A DNA stretch of 64,000 bases from Robertmurraya sp. FSL R5-0851 (GCF_038002965.1 NZ_JBBOOE010000001.1:3453001-3517000); one strand, 5' to 3'. Positions 8,406 through 17,713 are shown, counted from the stretch's first letter. Notes: a model not told the origin generated them from the sequence alone. Translations and numbers: made by a program.

Positions 8406-9839
8406 CTACTTTGTATATTTTTTTAATCTTTCCTGTAACGCACGCTTTTTCTCTTCGAGTTCATTATTTTCTGTGCCTGTTTGAGTAGGTTTTTCCTCAG
8501 CCTCTTTATCAAACCAATCCGGTAAGCTTTCTGTTCGTATGGCCTTTTTTCTAGCACTAGTCTTTGGAGTTTGATTTGCTGTTTGCTTCCCCTCTGCCCA
8601 GTCTAAGTATTGACGATGTTCTTTTTTGGCAAGTTCCATTGCCTCAGACACCGTCTGGACCCTTTTACGCGCCCAATGAGAAGCAATCTTATCCACATAA
8701 GCCTTCGTCAACTTCATATCTGTTTTCAATAATACGTACTGTATAAGCACGTTCACCACACCAGGAAGAAGCTTTTGTTGAAACATCACATCTTCAATAA
8801 TTTGCAAATCACTTTTCGATGGTTCTCCCCCACCAGAAATATCAATTAACAATTGTCGAGGAGACGTTTTCTCCAGGTATTGAACCAATTTCTCTTCTTG
8901 AGTTTTAGGCTCCACCGTTGTTGTAACATGTGGAAGTGGTTGTATTTTATCTATTAATAACGGGAGTTGGTCAGAAAAGTTAAGCTGATACCAATCTCTT
9001 GCAGATTTTCTAAGTTCATCAATCTGTATCTCACTTGATTCATCAACTGCACTAATCACAATATTTTTCATTTGGATCGGGTCAATCCCATAGAGGAAGG
9101 AGAGTTTCGCAATGGCTTCTCGAACCTTTTTATTGATTGCACGTTTAGGAACAAGATTTTCTGAAAGCCCTGCAAATAGCAGGTCAAAATCAAAATGTGC
9201 TTCATCAACCTTAATTGTCTCAGGATTCACTCGATCGAAGTACACACGTTGCTCTTCAAGTTTTAGGTCATCTACCAGATGTGACGAAGGGTTACCCGGA
9301 ACAGCAGAATCAAATACTTCTTGAAACGATCTTGTAACATTCTCGTACCCATTTTCTTTTTCCAAGAAATGCTCGTCACTAAAAAACCTTTTAAGTTTTA
9401 AAAATTGATTTTTACCTACTTTTCGATACAAATACACGTTAAGCATACCGTCTAGAAAAAACTGACTAGGTGTTAAGGGAGGTGTTATTTCATATACAAA
9501 TGATCGAAGCCCTTCCTCTGTTCGCACATACGTGGAGAGAAGACCAATTCCTTCTAACTTAAGACGGGCATTGTAAATTTGTTTTAAATTACTGTCCATC
9601 ACGTTCATAAGAGCATGATGTGAACTACCATCCGAAGATAAACGGTTCTCGTCTAATTGCGACCAAAGAGTCATATAGAGACTGTATGCTATCGGACCAA
9701 TCAATGGCTGATATAAAAGAGTCAGCACCTTTCGATCATACTCAAATAACAACCCATTTGAGGCTACCTCATAGCGATCCACAGGTAGCATTTCCTGCCA
9801 ATGCTGAGCCATAGGCTTCATTTCCTCTCTTAACATCAA
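8406..9839 (-). CDS. dnaB: replication initiation and membrane attachment protein DnaB
   Basis: This is the Bacillus-specific primosome protein (not the helicase called DnaB in E. coli). It has an N-terminal winged-helix oligomerisation region (residues 15-110, WQEMLPVDRYEV...) and a C-terminal DnaB/DnaD-type DDBH2 domain around residues 325-400, followed by a charged tail. The length of 477 residues is close to the usual 470. An alternative ATG at 9812 (MAQHWQEM...) matches the N-terminus of homologues better, so the first nine residues may not be translated. It lies between nrdR and dnaI as in B. subtilis. Confidence 0.93.
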   Translation of the reverse strand: MMLREEMKPMAQHWQEMLPVDRYEVASNGLLFEYDRKVLTLLYQPLIGPIAYSLYMTLWSQLDENRLSSDGSSHHALMNVMDSNLKQIYNARLKLEGIGLLSTYVRTEEGLRSFVYEITPPLTPSQFFLDGMLNVYLYRKVGKNQFLKLKRFFSDEHFLEKENGYENVTRSFQEVFDSAVPGNPSSHLVDDLKLEEQRVYFDRVNPETIKVDEAHFDFDLLFAGLSENLVPKRAINKKVREAIAKLSFLYGIDPIQMKNIVISAVDESSEIQIDELRKSARDWYQLNFSDQLPLLIDKIQPLPHVTTTVEPKTQEEKLVQYLEKTSPRQLLIDISGGGEPSKSDLQIIEDVMFQQKLLPGVVNVLIQYVLLKTDMKLTKAYVDKIASHWARKRVQTVSEAMELAKKEHRQYLDWAEGKQTANQTPKTSARKKAIRTESLPDWFDKEAEEKPTQTGTENNELEEKKRALQERLKKYTK

Positions 9840-9848
9840 ACTTCCCTA

Positions 9849-10304
9849 CTAATCCTTTTTTATTAATTCCTTCAATTCTTCAATAAAGACGTTTATATCT
9901 TTAAATTGTCTATATACAGAGGCAAATCTGACGTACGCAACCTCATCTAATTTTGCTAAACGATCCATAACCATTTCTCCAACTGCTTCACTCTTTATTT
10001 CCGATACTCCATGACTACGAAGTTCTTTTTCTATATCGGAAGTGATTTTTTCTAATTCAGGCAAAGCAACGGGTCTTTTTTCACAAGCTTTAATCAGTCC
10101 ACGTAGAATCTTATCACGGCTAAACTCTTCTCTAGTTCCTTCCTTTTTTACGACAATCAAAGGTATTTCTTCTACCTTCTCAAAGGTTGTAAAACGAAAA
10201 GAACATTTCTCACACTCTCTTCTTCTGCGAATCGATCTATTTTCATCGACAGGTCTTGAATCGAGAACACGAGTATGATTATTTTGACATGCAGGACATT
10301 TCAT
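9849..10304 (-). CDS. nrdR: transcriptional repressor NrdR
   Basis: The 151-residue protein has an N-terminal zinc ribbon (C3, C6, C31, C34 in [17 protein letters not shown] ... CEKCSFRF) followed by an ATP-cone domain (residues 46-136). NrdR senses ATP/dATP and represses ribonucleotide reductase genes through NrdR boxes. It is 9 bp upstream of dnaB. Length and order are those of the B. subtilis gene formerly called ytcG. Confidence 0.96.
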   Translation of the reverse strand: MKCPACQNNHTRVLDSRPVDENRSIRRRRECEKCSFRFTTFEKVEEIPLIVVKKEGTREEFSRDKILRGLIKACEKRPVALPELEKITSDIEKELRSHGVSEIKSEAVGEMVMDRLAKLDEVAYVRFASVYRQFKDINVFIEELKELIKKD

Positions 10305-10383
10305 AACATCAACTCCGAAACAGAATGGATTCTGCTGAATCTAACACTATCTTATTAAAACTTCAATTGTTGTACAAGTAATT

Positions 10384-10788
10384 CTATTCTCCTGCGTGTT
10401 TTCCAACACCTATATACGGATGCTTTTTATCTAATTCTTGATAAATACGTTTGATTTCAGCTTTTAAGCTTGGATATGCCCCCAACAGAACCGTTTGTTC
10501 GGTTGAAACATTGATATCTACAGCCGTCTCATATGGCTTTACCGTTATGATCGTAATAATAGCAAACATTTTCTTTCCACGATTGATTTCAACCGCAATT
10601 TCTCCGTGGTCAATTGAATCACTTACCACTTTTGCTTGCTTATCATTCTCAAGGATTTCTTTTACAGATTGAAACAAGGATTGAAGATTTACACGATAAT
10701 ATCTCGTTCTAAGCTCTTCCTCCACATGATTCTCTTTTGTTTCACATTGCCTATTAAATTGTCTAAACACCTGTTTTACAAATGACAT
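10384..10788 (-). CDS. conserved cytosolic protein of unknown function
   Basis: The 134-residue protein has no signal peptide or membrane segment and no motif that I recognise. It has a strand-rich core (FAIITIITVKPYETAVDINVSTEQ) and a basic N-terminus. Similar proteins are found next to nrdR/speD in several Bacillaceae. The start ATG at 10788 has a GGAGGAATC ribosome binding site. It is a single transcription unit as far as can be seen. The function is unknown. Confidence 0.65.
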   Translation of the reverse strand: MSFVKQVFRQFNRQCETKENHVEEELRTRYYRVNLQSLFQSVKEILENDKQAKVVSDSIDHGEIAVEINRGKKMFAIITIITVKPYETAVDINVSTEQTVLLGAYPSLKAEIKRIYQELDKKHPYIGVGKHAGE

Positions 10789-10875
10789 AATGATTCCTCC
10801 AAACCGAAAGATGTATGTACATATATTTTAACCTAAAAGGACTGGCAATGTTAATGTTTCAATAAAAGAGAAATT

Positions 10876-10902
10876 AAAAAGAGGTGTATAATATACACCT
10901 CT
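10876..10902 (-). terminator. terminator of speD
   Basis: On the minus strand AGAGGTGTATATTATACACCTCT forms a near-perfect palindromic hairpin followed by TTTTTA, 28 bp after the speD stop. Confidence 0.85.
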
Positions 10903-10930
10903 CGAATTTCATAAGTTTAGTAAGCTACGA

Positions 10931-11311
10931 TTATAGTACTTTCGCTTTTGCTTGTTTAACTTGAACAGGACCCATTCCACGAGGAATTTCGATGTTCTCA
11001 CGAGTTTGAGCACCTAATGCTTCTGCAATATAGTCTGCAGCGATATTAGGATCCATGTCTCCACAAGTATACACATCAATACTAGCATAGCCATGTTCAG
11101 GAAAGCTGTGAATAGTTAAATGTGACTCGGAGATGATTACCACTCCACTCACACCTTGTGGTGCAAATTTATGAAAAGCAACCTCACGAATTTCAGCACC
11201 TGATTTTAATGCTGCATCTGCAAAGATTTGCTCAATTTGCTCCATATCATTTAACTTTTCAAAATCACAACCCCATAACTCAGAAATAACGTGACGACCC
11301 ATAGTTTCCAT
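10931..11311 (-). CDS. speD: S-adenosylmethionine decarboxylase proenzyme
   Basis: SpeD makes decarboxylated SAM, the aminopropyl donor for spermidine. The proenzyme cleaves itself between E62 and S63 in [15 protein letters not shown], and S63 becomes the catalytic pyruvoyl group; H68 and the C-terminal-side C83-type cysteine (DVYTCGD) fit the bacterial class 1B enzyme. I place the start at the ATG at 11311 ([14 protein letters not shown]..., 126 residues), 9 nt from a GGGGGA site; the earlier in-frame start at 11335 has no comparable site. It lies between the unknown gene and gapB, as in B. subtilis. Confidence 0.95.
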   Translation of the reverse strand: METMGRHVISELWGCDFEKLNDMEQIEQIFADAALKSGAEIREVAFHKFAPQGVSGVVIISESHLTIHSFPEHGYASIDVYTCGDMDPNIAADYIAEALGAQTRENIEIPRGMGPVQVKQAKAKVL

Positions 11312-11491
11312 ATTCAAATTTCCCCCTTTAACCATTTTTACTACAGTAACTGAATTTCCCTATTTTTTTGGGTTATAACTACCACGGGGGAAAGTTAGTC
11401 CAAAGAGGTCCTAACCCTTTAAGTAGATATAGATTCCAAATTTCAAGAAGTTCACGATGACTAGTATACTTTGTTTGTTTTTTTTTTGCAA
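11312..11491 (-). promoter_or_regulatory. speD promoter and 145-nt leader
   Basis: On the minus strand TTGCAA (11491-11486), a 17-nt spacer made almost only of A, and TATACT (11468-11463) form a likely promoter. The leader of about 145 nt that follows contains the small hairpin GTTAG-N12-CTAAC and no reading frame. No known riboswitch was recognised in it. Confidence 0.55.
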
Positions 11492-11555
11492 TAATGTATT
11501 TAAAAAATCTTTACAAAATAGAGGGAAAAGGGGATCTCTTTCTTCAAATGCAGAC

Positions 11556-11592
11556 AAAAAATCAGCCTTCTGAGAGTTTCCCCAGAAGACTG
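11556..11592 (-). terminator. terminator of gapB
   Basis: On the minus strand CAGTCTTCTG pairs with CAGAAGGCTG and the stem is followed by ATTTTTT, 6 bp after the gapB stop. Confidence 0.85.
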
Positions 11593-11597
11593 TCTCC

Positions 11598-12641
11598 TTA
11601 TAACGAGCTCACTCGTTTTATATTTTCTGAAGCTAAAGAAAGTTGATTAGCCACATGCTTTGTAAGATCAACAACACGACAGGAATAACCCCACTCATTA
11701 TCGTACCATGCAAGAACCTTTACCTTATTCGCACCTATAACCATTGTAGACAACCCATCGACAATCGCAGAGTGTTCATTGGTATTAAAATCAACTGATA
11801 CTAGTGGCTCTTCTGTAATCGCAAGTATTCCTTTAAGTTCATCCATGGAGGCTGTTTCGAATACATCATTTACCTCATCTATTGTTACTTCTCGCTTTAA
11901 ATCAACTACTAAATCAACTAATGAGACATTGGTTGTAGGAACCCTTAATGACATTCCATGCAGCTTGCCTTTCATATTAGGGAGCACTAGTGAAAGAGCT
12001 TTAGCCGCACCCGTGCTTGTCGGAATGATCGATTGACCACAAGCTCTCGCTCTTCGAAGATCTTTATGCGGATTATCAATGTTTTTTTGATCATTTGTAT
12101 AGGCATGCACGGTTGTCATTAACCCATTAATGATGCCAAATTTATCTTCCAGTATTTTTACAACAGGAGCTAAACAGTTCGTCGTACAAGACGCATTTGA
12201 AATAATATCATGCTCATAAATATTTAACTCGTGCTCATTCACACCCATGACGATTGTAATATCTTCTCCTTTTCCAGGTGCTGTTAATATGACCTTCTTT
12301 GCGCCAGCATCTAAGTGGAGACTCGCTTTCTCTCTCGCATTAAATTTCCCAGTTGCCTCGATAACAATATCAATATTAAGTGAATGCCATGGAAGCTCCT
12401 CTGGATTACGATGGTTAATCAGCTTCACCCTTTTTCCATTTACCAATAAGGAATCATCTTCAGCTACTACCTCACCATCAAACTTTCCGTGATTTGTGTC
12501 ATACTTTATTAAATGTGCTAAAGTTTCCGCAGGATAACTAGCATTAATGGCTACTATTTCTAATGTTTCATCACATATTGCCTTTCTGAAAACCATTCTT
12601 CCTATTCTTCCAAACCCATTAATCGCTACTCTAGCCTTCAT
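11598..12641 (-). CDS. gapB: NADP-preferring glyceraldehyde-3-phosphate dehydrogenase, gluconeogenic
   Basis: The NAD(P)-binding N-terminus (INGFGRIGRMVFRKAI) and the catalytic S-C152-T-T-N-C segment identify a GAPDH. The sequence after the first strand (NASYPAETLAHLIKYDTNHGKF, lacking the Asp found at the NAD-binding site of GapA) and the position next to speD and coaE indicate the GapB type, which works in gluconeogenesis with NADP(H). The length is 347, slightly longer than the 340 of B. subtilis owing to a C-terminal tail. Two CcpN-like sites lie upstream, in agreement with repression of gapB during glycolytic growth. Confidence 0.95.
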   Translation of the reverse strand: MKARVAINGFGRIGRMVFRKAICDETLEIVAINASYPAETLAHLIKYDTNHGKFDGEVVAEDDSLLVNGKRVKLINHRNPEELPWHSLNIDIVIEATGKFNAREKASLHLDAGAKKVILTAPGKGEDITIVMGVNEHELNIYEHDIISNASCTTNCLAPVVKILEDKFGIINGLMTTVHAYTNDQKNIDNPHKDLRRARACGQSIIPTSTGAAKALSLVLPNMKGKLHGMSLRVPTTNVSLVDLVVDLKREVTIDEVNDVFETASMDELKGILAITEEPLVSVDFNTNEHSAIVDGLSTMVIGANKVKVLAWYDNEWGYSCRVVDLTKHVANQLSLASENIKRVSSL

Positions 12642-12660
12642 GTTACGGCTCCTCTCGAAA

Positions 12661-12703
12661 AGTGTTATACTTTATTTCCGTAATTTACAATTAGTATAAC
12701 ATA
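12661..12703 (-). promoter_or_regulatory. two CcpN-like operator sites in the gapB control region
   Basis: TATGTTATACT on the minus strand (12703-12693) fits the CcpN consensus TRTGHYATAYW at all 11 positions. AGTGTTATACT on the plus strand (12661-12671) fits at 10 of 11. They lie 20-62 bp before the gapB start. CcpN represses gapB and pckA on glucose in B. subtilis, where gapB has two sites. The regulator gene is not in this window. Confidence 0.7.
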
Positions 12704-12743
12704 TTAGTTGCGAATTGTGTTGATATAAAAACCTATTTTCAAT

Positions 12744-12776
12744 AAAAAAACCATCACATTAATTTGTGATGGTTTT
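12744..12776 (-). terminator. terminator overlapping the end of coaE
   Basis: On the minus strand AAAACCATCACAAATTAATGTGATGGTTTTTTT is a strong hairpin with a T-run; the coaE stop codon lies inside its first arm. Confidence 0.85.
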
Positions 12777-13364
12777 CCAATCCGCAAGAAGCTCTATCAG
12801 TTGCTTTTTCGTATTGTCTATCGACCCATTATTATTAATCACTTTATCAGCAAGCTTCCGTTTATCTTCAATCGGCATTTGAGATTGAATTCGAGCAAGT
12901 GCTTCCTGCTTTGTTAACTGATTTCTTTCCATCAATCTCTGCAGCTGTACATCTTTCTCTACATAAACAAGCAGAACTACATCAACCATATGCTTTAATC
13001 CACTTTCAAATAAGAGTGGAATATCCAACACAACTACTTGGTCTCCTCGCGAAATAGCTGCTTCCTTCTTCTCATTCATCCTTCTTCTTACATCCGGATG
13101 AACAATTTCATTTAACTTTTGTCTCTTCGCACTGTCATTAAAAATGATTTCACCTAATCGGGATCGATTAATCGTATGATCATCATTCAGAACATCTTCA
13201 CCAAAATATGTAACGATCTGTTCGTATGCTACTTCGCCTATCTCAACGGCCTTTCTTGCTTCTATATCAGCGTCAATGACCTCTATTCCCATTTCTTTAA
13301 ACATATTTGCCACTGTGCTTTTCCCACTAGCAATACCACCCGTTAATCCAACGACTAAAGTCAT
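12759..13364 (-). CDS. coaE: dephospho-CoA kinase
   Basis: CoaE phosphorylates the 3'-hydroxyl of dephospho-CoA in the last step of CoA synthesis. The P-loop GLTGGIASGKST lies at residues 6-17, and the conserved DADI (34-37) and VVLDIPLLFE segments follow. The start is set at the ATG at 13364 (MTLVVGLTGG, 201 residues), 8 nt after GGAGG; the upstream in-frame TTG at 13370 directly abuts the binding site. It lies between ytaF and gapB. Confidence 0.96.
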   Translation of the reverse strand: MTLVVGLTGGIASGKSTVANMFKEMGIEVIDADIEARKAVEIGEVAYEQIVTYFGEDVLNDDHTINRSRLGEIIFNDSAKRQKLNEIVHPDVRRRMNEKKEAAISRGDQVVVLDIPLLFESGLKHMVDVVLLVYVEKDVQLQRLMERNQLTKQEALARIQSQMPIEDKRKLADKVINNNGSIDNTKKQLIELLADWKTITN

Positions 13365-13386
13365 ATTCAACCCCTCCGTTTAACGT

Positions 13387-13414
13387 AAAAGCCTCCACAA
13401 AAGGAGGCTTTTTT
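13387..13414 (-). terminator. hairpin between ytaF and coaE
   Basis: AAAAGCCTCC and GGAGGCTTTT pair with a short loop between the ytaF stop and the coaE ribosome binding site. The longest T-run is on the plus strand, but the stem can act in both directions; on the minus strand it would reduce read-through from ytaF into coaE. Confidence 0.65.
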
Positions 13415-14052
13415 CAAATTTTCCATATTCCAATAATGATTAACAATACCCCAGGTAAAAAGGCGAAGCGCTGAAGCCAGCTATTCTCTGAAAAATGTTT
13501 TCCAAGCTGTAACCCCGCATAAATAAAGAGAAAGCTCATTAATGCCACAGCAGTCCCTAATATGCTTGGAGAAAAGTCTAGCATGGCAGCCCCGATTCCT
13601 GCACCAAATGCATCTAAAGATAAGGCTAAACCAAGCATATAAGCTTCAATCCCATTGATCGTACCCGATTGATCAAAGTCTGCTGACATCGGCTTTCGTA
13701 ATATTTGAATCACAATCCCAAGAGATTTAATCTCAAAATCAATGATCGTTTTAGGATGGGGAAGCATGGATGAGGTGGATTTCTCTGATCTGAAAAATTG
13801 AGCGAGAACCCAAGCCCCTAATATAATGAGTATAATTCCCCCTATACTCTCAGCAATATCAGGTGATAAAACAGACTCAATGAAATGGCCAATAATCATG
13901 CCTACAGTGAGTGTTCCTGCAGAGCATAAAGAGATGACCGCGATTGACTTAAAAGGAATTCGCATTTTCCTCAGACCGTATGTGAAACCTACACTAAAAC
14001 TGTCAATGCTAACTGCTAATGCAAGTAGTAATAATGGAACAGATAGTACCAT
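13414..14052 (-). CDS. ytaF: sporulation membrane protein YtaF (MntP-like)
   Basis: The 212-residue protein has six predicted membrane segments in two similar halves, each starting with a conserved LALAVSIDSFSVGFTYGLR or LGLALSLDAFGAGIGAAML motif (residues 9-27 and about 140-158). The repeated SxDxFxxG aspartates are typical of MntP-type manganese exporters and their sporulation relative YtaF. A longer soluble loop lies between the halves. The role in sporulation is known from the family name and expression only. It lies between mutM and coaE. Confidence 0.88.
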   Translation of the reverse strand: MVLSVPLLLLALAVSIDSFSVGFTYGLRKMRIPFKSIAVISLCSAGTLTVGMIIGHFIESVLSPDIAESIGGIILIILGAWVLAQFFRSEKSTSSMLPHPKTIIDFEIKSLGIVIQILRKPMSADFDQSGTINGIEAYMLGLALSLDAFGAGIGAAMLDFSPSILGTAVALMSFLFIYAGLQLGKHFSENSWLQRFAFLPGVLLIIIGIWKI

Positions 14053-14116
14053 TGGAAAGACTCCTTCCTAACAAAAAGCTAGGATAGTATATGATAGGAG
14101 CCCATCCAAGGTTCAA

Positions 14117-14944
14117 CTACTTCTTCTTTTGACATTTTGGACAAAACACGGTTCCTCGCCCACCAACGACAATTTTTTCTAGAGGAGTATCACATATTTT
14201 ACAATTTTCACCTTTCCGACCGTAAACAAATAATTCAAGCTGAAACATCCCCATTTGTCCTTGTGAATTCACGTAAGATCGTACCGTACTTCCACCCTTT
14301 TCAACCGCTTCACCTAGTGTTTCCTTTATTTGTTCATAAAGGATGCTCCACTCTTTTTTCTTCAAGGAGCTCGCAATTCTCTCAGGATGAATTTTCGATC
14401 GAAAAAGGGCTTCATCTACGTAAATATTGCCTAATCCAACGACCACTGTTTGGTCAAGCAAGGCAGTTTTAATTGATCTTTGTGTTTTCGATAACCTTTT
14501 CTGCAAATAGGATGACGTAAAATTCGGATCAAATGGTTCAGGTCCGAGAGTCGATAAAGGTGGCTGGTTAAACTCTTTTCCTTTTTCAAACAAGTGCATC
14601 GTCCCAAATTTACGTACATCTTTGTAACGGAGCTCTGTCCCGTCGGTAAAAGTAAAAATCACATGCGTGTGGAGAGCGACTGGTTCCAAAGCCTCAAAAT
14701 GCGCATATCTACCTTCCATACGCAAATGAGAAATTAACGCATATTTTTCTGTATATAAAATTAAAAATTTTCCTCTTCTTCCTAACTGAACAAATCTCTC
14801 TCCAACTAAAGCGTCACAAAACTGATCTATTTCAGGATGTTTTATGATTTTGGGCCAAAGAACCGTTACTTTTTTTATTTTTTTATCTAAAATAAGCATT
14901 TCAAGTGTTCGTCGAACCGTTTCGACCTCTGGAAGTTCTGGCAA
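14117..14944 (-). CDS. mutM: formamidopyrimidine-DNA glycosylase
   Basis: MutM removes 8-oxoguanine and ring-opened purines and cuts the abasic site. The N-terminus PELPEVETVRR supplies the catalytic proline (after Met removal) and glutamate. The H2TH DNA-binding region includes VVGLGNIYVDEALF, and the C-terminal zinc finger is CKICDTPLEKIVVGGRGTVFCPKC in outline (four cysteines, residues about 249-272). The start is a TTG at 14944 after GGAGG. The length of 275 is normal. It is 21 bp downstream of polA, consistent with a DNA repair operon. Confidence 0.97.
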   Translation of the reverse strand: MPELPEVETVRRTLEMLILDKKIKKVTVLWPKIIKHPEIDQFCDALVGERFVQLGRRGKFLILYTEKYALISHLRMEGRYAHFEALEPVALHTHVIFTFTDGTELRYKDVRKFGTMHLFEKGKEFNQPPLSTLGPEPFDPNFTSSYLQKRLSKTQRSIKTALLDQTVVVGLGNIYVDEALFRSKIHPERIASSLKKKEWSILYEQIKETLGEAVEKGGSTVRSYVNSQGQMGMFQLELFVYGRKGENCKICDTPLEKIVVGGRGTVFCPKCQKKK

Positions 14945-14965
14945 TATTCTTCCTCCCTACTGCCT

Positions 14966-17599
14966 TTATTTCGCGTCATACCAAGTCGGACCGTAGGAGT
15001 AATCAACCTTTAGCGGTACCTTTAACTCCACTGTATGTTCCATTACTTCAGGGACGATTTCCTTCAATCGCTCGATTTCTTCTTCTGGTGCTTCGAATAT
15101 TAATTCATCGTGTACAGATAGCAACAATCGTGATTTTAGATTTTCCTTTTTGAGCCTGTCCGCCATATCGATCATCGCTTTTTTAATAATATCCGCTGCA
15201 CTTCCTTGAATCGGTGTATTCATCGCCGTACGTTCCGCAAAGCTACGAAGATTGAAGTTCCTGCTTGTTATTTCTGGGATATATCTTCGGCGGTGCAAAA
15301 GCGTGGACACGAATCCCTTTTGTTTTGCATCTTTTACGATTTCTTCCATATATTCTTTAACACCTGGAAAACTCTCCAGATATCTTTCAATAAAGCTACC
15401 TGCTTCTTTTCTTGTAATGTTTAAGCTTTGTGACAACCCATAATCACTGATACCGTAAACAATTCCAAAGTTTACCGCTTTTGCATGTCGTCTCATGTTG
15501 GAAGTGACTTCTTCCTTAGATACATGGAACACATCCATCGCTGTTTTTGTATGAATGTCCAGACCCTCTTGAAAGGCCTCTATTAGCTTTTCATCATTTG
15601 CAATATGTGCCAACACACGTAATTCAATTTGTGAGTAATCTGCTGCAAAAATAACCCAACCTTCCTCTGATGGGATAAAGGCTTGACGAATTTTACGACC
15701 TTCTTCCAATCGAATAGGGATATTTTGCAAATTCGGATCTGTAGAGCTTAATCTTCCTGTCTGAGTTAAAGCTTGATTAAACCTTGTATGCACTTTTTTT
15801 GTTGTAGGATTAATTACTTTAAGTAAACCTTCAATATAAGTAGACTGAAGCTTACCAAGCTGTCGGTAATTTAATATTTCTCGAATAATTTCATGCTCAT
15901 CTTCAAGCTTCTCCAGTACATCCGCAGAGGTTGAATAGCCTGTTTTTGTCTTTTTCGCTACCGGAAGCTGTAATTTCTCAAAGAGAATGACGCCTAACTG
16001 CTTTGGTGAATTAATATTAAAGCTTTCGCCCGCAAGATCATAGATACGGGCTTCAATGGTACTTAATTGCTCAGTAATTGCTTCTCCCATCGCATGAAGT
16101 CGATCCATATCAACCTTAATTCCACACGATTCCATATCGGCTAAAATCAAAGATAAAGGAAGCTCCAAATCATAATAAAGTTCAAATTGTTCATTTGCTT
16201 TTAACTCTTGTTCGAGTTTGTCGCGAAGTTCCTGTAACACGAGTCCTTTTCGAACGAGATGCTCTCCAAGCTGTTCCGGTTCAGGAATCTTTCTCTTAGC
16301 CCCTTTTCCGTAAAAAGCCTCATCCGAACTAATACTCGTAAAACCATAGCGTTTTGCAGTCGTTGAAATATCATCAACAGACTCTGCTGGATTCATAATA
16401 TAAGCAGCTAACAGTAAGTCAAACTCAATACCTTTTAGATGGATATGGTGATGTCTTAGTGATACCTCTGTCCTTTTCGCGTCATACACAATTTTTTTAG
16501 AAGCTTCATTTTCAGCCCAAGCTTTAAAAACGGATGATTCTATGGCTACATTGGTAGGAATGAAAAAGTTCCCCTTTTCATTCACTAGTGATATACCTAC
16601 AAGATCAGCATAATGATAATTATCATCTAACACTTCAATGTATAAGGCATTCTCCGTTGCAAAAAGTTCTTCCGTTACTTCTTTAACCGTCGTGTATTCC
16701 ACACTCTCCAAGGGTTCTTCCACTGAAGCTCCTTCGTTGTCTCCTAATTTATCAAGCAATGAGTTAAAACCTAGTTCTTTAAATAACTGAACAACCTTAT
16801 CACGGTCAAATTCGTCGTATTCGAATTCATCGAGTTGTACGGTCACTGGAGCTTCTCTCGTAATGGTTGCAAGCTCTTTACTCATAACTGCTTGGTCTTT
16901 AAATTCCTCTAGTTTCTCTTTTAGTTTCTTTCCACTCACTTGATCAATCGACTCAAGTAGCTTTTCAAGCGTCTCAAACTCCGCTAGCAGTTTGATGGCT
17001 GTTTTCTCTCCAACTCCAGGAACCCCAGGAATATTGTCTGACGTATCCCCCATTAACCCTTTCATATCAATGATTTGCTTTGGTGTTAAACCATATTTCT
17101 CTTTGATATGCTCCGGAGTATATTCCTCAATTTCTGTGATCCCTTTTTTCGTAATGGCAACAGTGGTTTTTTCAGAACTCAACTGAGTTAAATCTTTATC
17201 TCCTGAAATGACCTTCACTTCATAGCCATCTTCCTCTGCCTTCTTCGATAACGTACCAATAATATCATCTGCTTCATAGTTTTCAAGTTCGTACCTTTTA
17301 ATTCGATAAGCGTCCAATACTTCTCGAATAAAAGGAAATTGTTCGGATAATTCAGGTGGCGTTTTTTGACGTCCTCCCTTATATTCACTAAAAGTTTTAT
17401 GACGGAAGGTTGTTTTTCCAGCATCAAACGCAACCATTATATGTGATGGCTTTTCATCCTCCAATATCCTCAAGAGCATCATCGTAAATCCATAAACAGC
17501 ATTTGTATGAATTCCTTTATCATTGTTTAGCAATGGCAGAGCAAAAAATGCCCGGTAGGCTATGCTATTTCCGTCAATTAATACGAGTTTCTTATTCAA
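14966..17599 (-). CDS. polA: DNA polymerase I
   Basis: The 877-residue protein has an N-terminal 5'-3' flap nuclease (residues 1-290; IDGNSIAYRAFFALP, GLMGDTSDNIPGVPGVGEKTA), a middle 3'-5' exonuclease fold and a C-terminal family A polymerase. In the middle domain the usual acidic DxE motif is replaced (YIEVLDDNYHYADLVGISL has no DxE at the expected place), so proofreading is probably absent, as in other Bacillus PolA. The polymerase motifs DYSQIELRVLAH, RRHAKAVNFGIVYGIS and SVHDELIFE are intact. It fills gaps and removes primers. Confidence 0.97.
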   Translation of the reverse strand: MNKKLVLIDGNSIAYRAFFALPLLNNDKGIHTNAVYGFTMMLLRILEDEKPSHIMVAFDAGKTTFRHKTFSEYKGGRQKTPPELSEQFPFIREVLDAYRIKRYELENYEADDIIGTLSKKAEEDGYEVKVISGDKDLTQLSSEKTTVAITKKGITEIEEYTPEHIKEKYGLTPKQIIDMKGLMGDTSDNIPGVPGVGEKTAIKLLAEFETLEKLLESIDQVSGKKLKEKLEEFKDQAVMSKELATITREAPVTVQLDEFEYDEFDRDKVVQLFKELGFNSLLDKLGDNEGASVEEPLESVEYTTVKEVTEELFATENALYIEVLDDNYHYADLVGISLVNEKGNFFIPTNVAIESSVFKAWAENEASKKIVYDAKRTEVSLRHHHIHLKGIEFDLLLAAYIMNPAESVDDISTTAKRYGFTSISSDEAFYGKGAKRKIPEPEQLGEHLVRKGLVLQELRDKLEQELKANEQFELYYDLELPLSLILADMESCGIKVDMDRLHAMGEAITEQLSTIEARIYDLAGESFNINSPKQLGVILFEKLQLPVAKKTKTGYSTSADVLEKLEDEHEIIREILNYRQLGKLQSTYIEGLLKVINPTTKKVHTRFNQALTQTGRLSSTDPNLQNIPIRLEEGRKIRQAFIPSEEGWVIFAADYSQIELRVLAHIANDEKLIEAFQEGLDIHTKTAMDVFHVSKEEVTSNMRRHAKAVNFGIVYGISDYGLSQSLNITRKEAGSFIERYLESFPGVKEYMEEIVKDAKQKGFVSTLLHRRRYIPEITSRNFNLRSFAERTAMNTPIQGSAADIIKKAMIDMADRLKKENLKSRLLLSVHDELIFEAPEEEIERLKEIVPEVMEHTVELKVPLKVDYSYGPTWYDAK

Positions 17600-17643
17600 A
17601 GGAAGCCTCCCTTTCTAATTAAAGCTTGTCTCATGTCATATGT

Positions 17644-17709
17644 AAAAAAGCCAGTGTTTTCCTTCTTTATTCTACCATGACCATGATAGGAAAGGAAAAC
17701 GCCGGCTTC
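17644..17709 (-). terminator. long terminator of hflKC
   Basis: On the minus strand GCCGGCGTTTTCCTT pairs with AAGGAAAACACTGGC over an inner ATGGTCATGGT-type loop and is followed by TTTTTT, between the hflC stop and polA. Confidence 0.8.
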
Positions 17710-17713
17710 ATAT

